Positions 15,601-27,600 of a stretch of DNA of 64,000 nt are shown here, piece by piece (position 1 is the stretch's first letter; the number at the start of each line of letters is the position of its first letter). The translations under genes were made by a program, and so were the position numbers. Under the pieces are notes generated by a model, which was not told where the DNA came from, searched no databases, and worked only from the letters and a program-made list of their open reading frames with translations. This DNA is from a virus, in the IMG/VR virus record IMGVR_UViG_3300037807_000878, positions 1-64,000 of that record. The stretch is one strand, 5' to 3'.

Positions 15601-18600
15601 GGTGCCACCTGGTTCACGTACATCTAGAGAGTTGGTATCCACGCCATTTACATGCTCACTAAACACAACTATTACATCAGTGTCTAGAGCTACGTCACGA
15701 GAACCGTCAGGCGGAGTAACTGATGTAATATAAGGCGCTACATTACTTGCTAATGTATCAAACGTCCAAGTATACTCACCACCGTCTAAAAGATTACCAG
15801 CTAGATCAGTTATGCTCGCATCTAAAGTGGCTATATAGTCATGGTCTAGAGTCAGATCGCTAGAAGGGGTAAGCGTTGCTCTGTTCTGCGCGGCATTCCA
15901 GCTGAAGGAAGCAGGGACTGGAAAACCCGTTGTTGTATTTGTTAGAGTAAACGTTGTTCCGTCTAGAAGTCCTGTATCCATTGCCTCGTCAAATTCGCAA
16001 TAAACTATGGAGTTTATATAAACAAATGTAGCGCCATCAGATGGGTAGGTGCTTTCAACCGTAGGAGCTGTAGTATCACCTTGGCTCTGTTCCGTATTGA
16101 AGTAAAGGATTTGAGGCTCTAAAGGGACGAAGAACTTATTCATAATAGACCCAGAAACGTAATTTAGCCTTATATTATACGTAGTTCCGTAAGAAAAGAG
16201 TTGATCAGGTGTGAATGCTAATCTTTTAGTAGTATCATCATAACTAAGGGCTCCAGTTACTACGCTTCCTCCGTCTTGTACAACCATGTCAAAATCCTTA
16301 GTGAGTACATACTCACTTGCTTGGATAATAGATTCATTTAACTCAATAAAGCAAGGATCAGCAATAGGTGCGTCTATCGTAGCTGTTCTTTCCATGATAA
16401 CAGGAGGCCCTTGAGTGCTAGCACCAAAATCTATACGTATATTGTCTAATCTAATTTCATCCCCAGTTACAAGGTCTGACTCTCTTACTGTATTGTAAGG
16501 AGGTACGGAATCTTTAACTCTCTGACGAATTACAAGCTTACTCTCCCCGTCTGTTGCATAACTCGGCAAAGGGAAGGAAACGTTGGTCCAAGTACTATAA
16601 GCATTTTTATATGTAACAGTGTATGGATAAAACTCTGTTCCATATTCTATAAAGAATAAGATATCCCCCTCCGCCATACTTGTGGTAACTTTTAAGTCAA
16701 AATTAACCATATATAAGCGTCCTTTTGTTAGCGTATGCCTTGGATGAGAGCCAGCCGCGTAAGCTATTACAGTGTCATATTGAGTATCTATAGGACAGAC
16801 CGCTATATTGCTTTGTTTTGCCGCATCAAACATTACAGTACCCTGGTTAGTAATAGACCAAGGAGCAGCTACGGGAAGCTCAAAAGCCCCGTTCTGCAGG
16901 AGGGACTGAAAAGGCGCTGCGTAAGTACCGGTTGTAAAATCCCAATTTTGTGTAGGTAGCTTTGCTCCTGAAAAGTCCCACACACTATCCATAACCAGCG
17001 TATAAGCAGTGTTGTCAACTAAAGGCGCTGTAGGGGTAATGCCTATAGCATCGATGGAGGCATAATAAGTAACTACAGCATCGACTTTAACCGAGGCGGC
17101 ATCTTCAATATATACTGTAGTCAAGTTTACATCTTTTACGTTTAGCAGGTGATCCACATAGATCATCAACTCCTCAGCAGGATTTACATCAACAGCATTG
17201 TTGACAGGCCTTGTATGTATTACCGAAGCTACCGCAGGGGCAGCATTAGCTATGCGTATCTTATATTCGTATTTCTCTAGCTTATTTCCATTAACGTCCA
17301 TTAATCTGTAAGAGGGATTAGTGTCCACTATTTCTGTACGGATTGTAAAAGTTCTACCGTAGTCTGTAGCAGATGCATTTTTAAGTTCAAAGTCAAAAAA
17401 GTGACCAGACGAGTTATAAGTAATATCAAAGTTAAAAGTTTCAGGGGCTTCACCAGGTTCTTCTAATATAGTGAAATAATTTGAATAAGGCGCTGTAGGA
17501 GTGGTCATACCATTTCCTACAGATTCAATCATAAAGGAAAATCTTGATCCATTTGCTAAAGCGTGGTTTACATTCTCTTTTTTAGTAGCCACAAGAAATG
17601 GCATTGTTTTTTCCTGCGCAGCCAAGGAAACACTCGTAACAGTTACTTCATCGCCATCTACTAAAGCGCTATTATAATCCTTTATCTGGTCTCCGGTGTC
17701 TATATGGTCTACTTTTAATAAGACTGCGAAAACAGTGGCATTATATTCTTTGTTAAGATTTAAACTTCCAGTATGAAAAATAGGTGCGTTATATACACAC
17801 TCTTGGGGATAAGCCATAGTAGCGGCGTCATATTTAACTTCATGAAAACCTGTAATTCCTTCATTACCTTGAATAGCTAATATAAAACAGGTTTCTCCGT
17901 CCACTATAGTAGAGGAATCTACGCTAAAAGTAATCTCTGCGGTTAGCGCATTAGTAGCAGTAAGTGTCGTAGGATTAACAAGCACTTGATGCATTAAAGG
18001 TAGATCACCATGAACAGGTAAGTGTGCTGTACTGATAAGTGTAGTAGTATTAAGAATAACGTGCCCCCTCCCTTCCCCGCCAAGGGTGGGTCCAAAAACC
18101 CAATGGAATGCTTCGTGTTCATCGGGTTGGTTGGCATCAAAATTAGGATTCCTCAGCAAGTTCTCTCCCGTTGCACTATAGTTGCTATCCCCTATACCAA
18201 CAACCTGTACTTCAAGTTCTTCCCAAGCTTGTATATCTTTAGATCCATTCCATCTGTAAAGAGAGCAAGAAGCTAGGATATCTGAATCCTTAGATAAGCC
18301 AACCCAATACCACCCATCTGTATCTAATGCTGCATCGAAAGAAAATTGGATTTTATTTGCGCCTCTTGGTATAGAAGCAAACAACTTATTAGAGAAAAGG
18401 CCATCCGCCTCAACACCTTCTACCCATATACTAATGCCTTTAGAGCTATTGCCATGTCCAATATTAAGGAGCTCTACATAGGGTTCACTATCCCCTTGTA
18501 GGCGTGAATCCAATACTGTAGCTGCTATATCAGCGTTTGCATTTGTTGCTATTGTGCCTATTAATGAGTCGTCTCTAAAAGTATTCTTAATACAAAAAAT

Positions 18601-21600
18601 AGTTTCAGCAGAGTATTTTTTGTTAAATTGCCACGAGCTATCATGAGGGAGTGCTAAGCCTCCTTCACCTGATATTATAATGTTATCACCTAAACCAGCA
18701 CTCTCAAAAGAATTTTGAGGTTGGTTATACCTATATAGCTGAATATCATCTAATAAAACAGCTGGGCGATCTACATCACTATCTTTAGCTCTATTGCCTA
18801 TCGTTAGTGTATAACTATCTGATACCTTGCTATCTCTAGTATTAAAAATATGCTCGTACGTATAGTTAACTTGGCTGCGTATTACAGCCCCAACCACGTC
18901 GCTGACCGTAGTGTAAGTATTTGGGTTTAAGTCTTTCTCAATAGCATCCCATGCAATACCCCATGAGCCGTCTGCTTGCAAGTACTCATTAGTTCTATTA
19001 TTCTCTAATGTAAATGTAACAAAACCATCGCTAGACGAACTCCACGCTTTAAAACTAAGCGCATAATCACATCCAGGTTCTAATGTGTAGGCCTCTAAAT
19101 CTTGCGCAATAAAAGGTTTATCTACGTTCGGGTCCGCCGCAAGCGCCTCAGGGAGCGTGCATACGGCATAACCAGACATAGGCCTTTCCATTGTTGTATT
19201 GGAGCCAGCTGTAGTAGGAATAAAGCCTACGGAGGCTCCATCCCCTAAAGACCACCGCCACACTTCAATGGAGGGATCGTTAGTAAAGGCTGTCAAGTTA
19301 CTGTTTTGTATAGCACGACGCTGCCCATACATAGGTGTGACAGAAACATTGTCGATGGCTAATACCCCATTTCCAGTATATCCCCCTTGAGATTGAATCA
19401 TACCTATAGTAATACTTGCTCTAATATCAGCATCTAATGCGTTGAATAAAAGTGCTTCGTTATTGAACCACCACTTATGTATTGGTCCATAATATACTGT
19501 GGCATTACTTACAACCGTATCCCAGCGATACGTATTGAAGTTGTAGTAAATAGGCGCATCGCCTGCATCTACATTTATAGAATCACTAGCTATCCGCCCT
19601 TCTATGGTCATATAAGGTGAAATATACACAGCAGTTTTATTTGTATCTGCAGTGTTGAAAGATATATGATCAAAAGAAAGCTTGTAGGTGGAGGACTTCT
19701 TCAAGATGAAATCTTGACTCACGGATGTGCCTGCACCAGCTTCTGGTGGAAGAATCAATCTAGCCTTATTATCAGCAAAAGCTATCGAGTTTGAGACAGT
19801 AGCTTCCGTATCACTTGTATACCAACCACCATCAAAGGGGTGTGTCACACCTGTAGACAAGCGGAGCCATTCAAAAGAAGCGTCTTGTATCAAATTGGGC
19901 ATAGTTATCCCAGCATTTCCATATGTCTCCCATGAGCGCCGCTTAGGTGTGAAAGCAAAATTAGTTACATCTTCATGTGAAGAATATGTTTTTGGTAAAA
20001 TAACTAAATCAGAAATATCGGCATCTACATAGGAAGCTGTCAAAAGCTCCATTGCTGTTGCTGAGTAATTACCCATCATATCGCGTGAATGATTAGGGTG
20101 AGGAGATCGTCCAACCTGAAACCTAAAATTACTTACTGTTGCTTCTAATATCTCCTCGGAATTCTCAGGATCAGGTATGTTGTACTCTTCGTTAGAAATA
20201 AAACCCATATGATTTTGAGGACCTACATCATACTCTCCCAAGAGCTGCATGCCCCTAAAGGTCTCTCTTACTATGGTAGAGTTATCGACTAAAGCAGCTG
20301 GATCTCTAGCGTTGTCTAAATTAGCCACTAAGTCTTTTTCTCTAGCACCATAAAGCTTAATCATACCATTACCAGTATATCCTTCTTGACTATAGCCTAC
20401 AGTAGCAGCAAAAACCCACCAATCAGCGGCTGAGTCTTCTAAGCCTACATCACATAGAGCTTCTTGATGAGATACCTCGTATGTTTGTGTACCAAAGTGC
20501 CCAGACCATCCGATACGTAATTCATTAGTATTATAATCCTCCATAATACGCATACGATACATAACAGCGTCAGTTGAGGGAGCTGCATTGATAGAGGTGC
20601 CAGAAGTGCCTTCTATATCCCATGGTGTCCAAGCAATACGCAAGGCTCTATAATCAGTGGTGGTTACTCGAGCATTGTTATATACGTGCCCCACTATCAA
20701 AGATATATCCATCCAGCCACCTGTTCTAAACCCATTCAATAAAGAACTGAAATCATTATTAGGATAGAATTTAATGGTTTTATACATACCATCGTTTAAT
20801 ACAGTAAGTGTTCCATAAGTACCTTCACCAAAACCGATATTTATAGAGCTCACACCCTCTGTGCCAAAGCTAAGGTTGATACCTTGTATATCCCCTAGCT
20901 TACTCACTGAGTTATTATTATACTCACACATGATAGCTAAGAAAGCCTCTCCAGATAGGATACCTTGATCTAGATTAACAATATTATTTTTGTCTGTACC
21001 TAGTACACTGATAATCCGTGGCATATCATAGTGGGCAAAAGAAAGAGCCCGTGTTCTATATGAAGCCAAGCCTCTTTCCGTTGAGAGTGTAGAGGTTAAA
21101 TCGTTAACTGTATAACTTGTAGTGATGGAAGACTCTAGCCCATAATCAAAACGTTTTTCAGATAACTTCTTAGCATATTGCGTGTACTCAGGTAAATTTA
21201 AGCTAGAGGTGATAGTTAATGAAGTACCGCTTAAATCAGGAAGCTCAAAAGCAGCCCAGTCTATGAGCGGAGTAGCGCTTGTTAAGTCTTTCGAGAACAT
21301 AACCCCAGAGAATTCTTTCTCTTCTGCAAGAATAGGATCTACAAAAAGCTTATCTGAGTATATCTCAGAGTTGTCTATGCGATATACATAAGCCGAAATA
21401 GACTCTGTAAAGCTCATGCTTGTTTCAGCTATCTTTAAAGTTACACCTGGTAACAATGTAGTATCTGTCCCACTTGGTGCTACAGCTTCCGTATGTGCTA
21501 TAGTTCCAAAGTTAAATGTATTATAGCTAAACGTAGTGCTATCATGTACACACGTTTGAATACGCTCATCTATAAGCTCAACTTGCGGCGAAGATGTTAC

Positions 21601-24600
21601 GTACAAAGCGCTCTCTACTAAAGTAGAATATGTGTGCGTTTCGCCATTGATACTCCATTTGGTTTCTATGTATAGATCACCCCAGCCATCGAACGCCCAA
21701 TCATTATCCTCTATTTTGAATGTAGCATATAGACGCGCATCACTAGATGCTGCCAAGTATGTTAAATCAGTTCCAAAGCCTTTATTGAAAGAAGCTGTGA
21801 TGTAAGAGCTTGAATCGGTACTGTATAAACGAATAGTAGGTTCCTCATAACCCAGGGGGATAATATCGGCTGTAGCTCTATTAAGATTACCCAGTAAGTT
21901 TTTGCCAGAAATGCGTATAACATGATCTTTCGTAGAGTTTAATTGTTTTGGTTGTATATCCCAATAAGTTGTAGCAGTAGTATCTTCTAAATATTCGTAC
22001 TGATAAAGCGTATCCACTGAAGGAGTGGGTGCATCAGAGCCAGTATAATTTTGTGCATCTAAATTAATTATTTGTAAGTTAAGTGTTTCTAGCTCAGAAG
22101 CTGCGATACTATCACTACTTTCTAAGCCTGGATACATATAATCCATACGCTCAACTGTGAAGTAAGCATAGGTTGTATCTGGTAAGTCTAGGGGACTGAA
22201 TGAGCTAAGACGTAGGTGAGCCTCTTGCCATTCCGTATTATCATATAAGCCAGTAAGTGCAGTTTGACTTTTTAGGTATCTAACAAAAGAATCATTTTCG
22301 GTCCTAAAGAGCTGGTTTTGCTCTAACGTACTTATATCGGATGTAGTAGACAGAACAGCTCCACTACCTTCATCTAAATATACATTACCGTAAAAACTAA
22401 AGTATGAGTCAAAGGCAGTTTGATTGTTGTCTTCGTTGAACTTATTGAAAAGATCTGGGTGAGCCAAGAAATACTTGCCACTTATGCGTCTACCTAAATA
22501 ATGACTTGATTGCTCAGAGAAAATATGCGACATCTTCTCTGTATCCTGATCATAATACTTAGCAAATTCTAATTGCTTTGACCAGTAAATAGTCTCATGG
22601 TTGACAGTTCTTGGATTAGCCCATTGTTCCTGTGTAACCCCATCAGTATAGTGTTTAACAGAAGGTGCTAGTTTGGGCGCAGGTAATAGCTCTGTTATTG
22701 AATCTTCTTTGCCGAAACTCTTTTCCGAGACAGAAGTTTTTCTATTTTGTATGGTAATACCAGCATTGGTAAAACCATGTCCACCCGTATTCTTTGTGAA
22801 TATTAAACCTACTTGTTTCTTATTAGGTAATATTTTTTTGATGTGTTTTTCTAACTGTACATGCAAAGCAATATAATCCAGGCCATTATGCTTCTCGGTA
22901 GAAACGCTAAAAGAAAAAGGAACGATAACTATGGTATCGGGGAAGAAAGCGCTTTTTATAGCATAAGGCACGGCTAAAGCTGCCTTTACTATATTTTTCC
23001 TTTCTTTGGTTAGGCGTAAAGATATAACAGGCTTAGCTGACGTTATATCTAAAGTTTTGTTTAAGTCAGAAATGTAATTAACTGAAAGTGATGTGCTGCC
23101 TATGTCAAGACTATACAGCTCAGGAGAGACAAAAACGTATTGCCTATCATCTAATACACCTACACACACTTTATCTTCTTCTACAAAACCTGCAGTTTTT
23201 AATCTATCAATAGAGAAGGATATAAAACCACCGTGGAGTTGATAATCTAATATTAAAGCAGTAGTGCCTTTCTTTGGATCGAATATCCATACTTCTTTAA
23301 TATTGGAAGTGGCTACCGGCAAGCCTCTTAAGATATTCTGCTTGTCCTCACTTATAACTTTTGATTTCAAATGCATACTAGATGCAAAACGAATTTCAGG
23401 TTTTTTACCTGTTCTAGTTATATAATAATTATGAGGGTTTTTGTACAACAAGCGTTTATTATCTTGCTTATAAATATAACCTATCTCCGCAAAGCCACTT
23501 TCATTCGTAAAGGCTGGCTTGTATTTTAGAGTAAGCGGTATCTTATGTTTTATATTTTTCTTAAGCTTAATCTTGCCATGAACATTAGGCTTCAAGATAT
23601 CGCCCGCTTCTGTAACAGCCTCTATAGTATTTTTTTGTATAAATTTAACCGCATTGAGTCCTATAACATATCCACCAGGAATGCTTTCTTTTGAACCCCA
23701 TAGGTTTCCGTTAATAAATGAGTCATCTAGCGTGCTATTACCTTTCTGAACGCCGTAAGGGATCGTGACAGGGATAGCTTCCGAGCGTAAAGTATTCTGT
23801 GTCTCTAATAAGTAGATTTCACCTTCTTTTAATGTACGGTAGCTTGTTATATTAAAGCTAAAAGCAGCCCTATCACAGACATTAAAGAGTTTATCATTTG
23901 CGCCATCTGGTTGTTGCGTTAACTCAGCAACTAACTCATTAGAGACCTCAGTGCTATCAGAGGATGTGTACAGCCAGCCTTTATAAAGATAGTCGTGATT
24001 AAAGGTATCTCCCCAGCGCGCACTATCTGTGCTTATAGTTTTATCTGTATATATACTCTTTTGATATAAACCCTCCGTTAAAGCAGAGAAACCTTTTCCA
24101 CCAGGAGCAGCAGAAGTTACTTGTACGTGAAATTGGTTAGCATGCTTATTTTGCTGGGGAAGCGCTGAATCTTCCTTAGAAAATAAGGTTAAACTATCTA
24201 TATAAGCAACCTTAGCTTGTAAGCCATTACCTACTGTAGTTACGCCAAAGTGAGTAGGAGTTGTACCAGGGTTATGATTGAACACCAGAGGCATGACTGT
24301 CTCTACAGCGTTATCTGGCGATATAATATTAGATGTGCTGTCAAAAGAAGCATTTATCTCATTACCTTCAATTACATCTCTAACAGAGCCTACAGGTCCC
24401 CTAATGATAGTAGATATAGGAGAATCGATTCTCGTAAAACTAACATTGTTTTTTATAGCTCTTATGCTTACCTTAGGCTTACCAATGAGATTGGTTTTAG
24501 TTATAGCATTCTGACCTCTCACATAATCATTACTAAACAAACCCCAAGGCACATTAGACACGCCTGGGACAGCAAAGCCTGCATCAATGGACTCTTCTGG

Positions 24601-27600
24601 GCCTAAGCCCCATTGAGTCATTCCATATGAACCAATAGGCTCAAATTCGGTACCTACTATCTCGTCTGATATAGAAAGAGAAGCTTGATCTATTGCATAG
24701 TAATATGTGAAAGAAGAAGTATGAAGGAGGTTATGGCAATTAATATGCGCAACTCCCCCTTTAGATGAGGAGGTATGTGTGTACGCGCTTGCTGTATTAA
24801 ACGCATCAGCGATCGAATCATATCCATCAGCTATGTATACTAAAGCCCCTTTTGAATCAAACAAATCCGTACGGTGTGTAGCTACTGCATTCGCAAAAGT
24901 AAAGTCTATGCCATTGTAAACGATATCATCTGCTTCTGTGTTGGTTGTATTTTTAACTAAACCTGTGCTAGTAAACCAACCGTCAGATGTTGGTTGTGCT
25001 GTTCCTGGGTGTATTGCTAAGATGCTCGGATCAGCTGTATTTAGCTCTGTTAAGCCTGTATATGTATAAGCGAGCTCTGTCGAAAAAGAGTCAAAAGAAA
25101 CAGTAAGCGACCCAGCAGACATCCCAGTTAAGGAATGCATTAAACAATATACGCGTTGATTAAATGTAGATGCAGTAGTGTAATCGCCATCAGAATATCT
25201 TAAATACACTTTAGAGTTATCTGTGATGGTTGTAGTATTGGCTCCTTGTAGAACTGTAATAGGTGTTAAAGACTGTGTGGTATGAATATCGCCTTCGATA
25301 TCAATACTTATCGTATCACCTTTACTTATCATCTGTCCCGATACACTCTTCGTAGCACTGATAGTAGTGCTAAGAATAATCGAAGCAGTATGAAGAGAAA
25401 GAGTCTCCCAATCACAGCCGTAATCTGTAGATACGACAGCATATAAGTCTTGAGGTGAGCTTGAATCATAAATACCTGCAACGTCTATATGGAATCGCTC
25501 ATGTCCATTACTTGAACGGAGGACCTCATCAGTATATGGTACGTGGCCAACCAAATCTTTTGAAACTTTATTGTAAAAGGAGACACCATTTACACATGAT
25601 TCCCATTTCTCTAAACCAGCTTGTGTATGTGTTTTATTCTCAGAAGAAAAGCCAGTACCATTTATCTCCATATAACGATCACCATATGGCGTTAAGCCTA
25701 TAATTTGAGGTTCTCTACCTATCATTACTGATTGGGTCGTATATTCTTGTGTAATCGGATAAGGCGTTTCAATAACTACATCAGCTACACCATGCCATCT
25801 TTGCTTGTAATCTTTAATGTGTTGTTCATCTACTAAGCGCCACTCTTGTACATTTCTTTCAATATCCTTTAGGTTGTCATCAGGGAAAGCTTCTCCAATT
25901 AGCTCCCCTGTTGCTGTATACACAAAAGAAGGGTTAGCTGCGTGACCACCATCACTGAAATCTGTGGTACAGGTAAAGTCTGCCCTTTTACCTTTTGTCC
26001 ATTGGAACAAAGAGTTTCTACTAACTGGCTGTATAGGCGTTGTATTGCTAGTGGATAGCTTAAGATTCTTAGCTATTACGTATTGCTTGTATGTACCTTT
26101 GAAATCAACGTTAGGCGTAGTGTTATGTAAGAATAAAACATCTACTGTTTCTAGCCCTGCAGTGTCTCCCGTTAGTTTAACTGTCCCATCTATATGAAAT
26201 AAACCCTTTTGGCTTCTTAGTGAACTGTTGATTAAATCTATATAACCAACTATGTTATTAGATGTAAAAGAAGATTTACCTTGTACTGGTAAAGCTAAGG
26301 GGTTGTTTGGTATTGTGCCAGGCTTAAAGAGTAAAATACTAACCGAACCATCCTGAGAGGCCTTACTAACTGAATTAAAGGAAAGCGTAGTGATACCTTC
26401 TTTTTGCAATAACCCGTTTCTGACTGTGGCACCAGCCAAAACATTACGTTGGATTGCTGGTTCTTCTATAGCTATAAATGCGTCTGAATTTTCAAGAAAC
26501 TGTCCATTTTTTAAGAGCGAAACCCTTAAAGCTACACGCTTTCCTGATTTAATAAAAGAGGAAAGTAACTGAGACGGTTCAAGATTAAAGGTGAGCCTGC
26601 TTGAATTTATAATATGTATATCATCTGTGTTTAAAATCTCTGTTTGATATGCATTAGACTCTAAAGCGCCTTTAGCCGTTACATACATAAGGTCAGTTCT
26701 AATCTGATCAAACTTAGGTAACTTGTTATCTAAAAAGTTTGAGCCTTTTAATGTGATATCTTCAAAGAATGAGCGTGTATCTAAAGCGCTTACGTTTAGT
26801 ATGTTAGAGGTTTTATTAACTTCGAGATACATATCAGGCGAAGCGTAATAAATATATTCACCTGTTTTGAAGTCTGTTCCGCTAAAGCCTATATATAGCG
26901 AACCAGAACCACGAAATGAGCTAATAAACGAATTAAATTCGGTAGTATACTTGAACTTATAAATACGCTCATCAGTACTAACTTGCTCATACGGTATAGT
27001 GCTCGTGGCTATATTGCTATCAAAGATGCTAGAAACATCCCCTTTACCCTTGAATGCGTATGCTACTATTTGCGGATTAGTTATGTTTGCTATATTCTTA
27101 GCTTTTAACCTAAAGCTATTCCCAGTAGAGTCTTGCATTAAATCAGTAACACGTAAAGCACCATATAAAGGTATAGAGGTGATCCCCTTATTGAAGGTAA
27201 TAGATACCTTAGATACCTTGTTGTAGGACACCTTATATAAGCCTTCTTTAGTGGAGCCAAACTTTATATTGTATGCTGGTATTGATATCGTTTGCTTTAC
27301 TTTACGCTCTATATCATACTTACGAAGAGCTAATGCTTTACCATATAAGCTTAATGAAGCCGCATTCGTGGAAGAAGGAGAAAACGCTAAAGGACTATAT
27401 GAATACGTATCCAGCAACTTGTTTTCAATATTTACTAAGGGTAAAGTCTTGTCCTGCACGCCTGTGTACCCCATAACACCTAATGTAGTAGCTTCCCTAA
27501 TACCGCCATAAAGAAAATTCTTACCTCTTTGCGTCGTAGCCTGCTCGATCTTAATGTTGATAGCACCTTTTAAAATTTCTATTCCTTTATCCCGATAAGT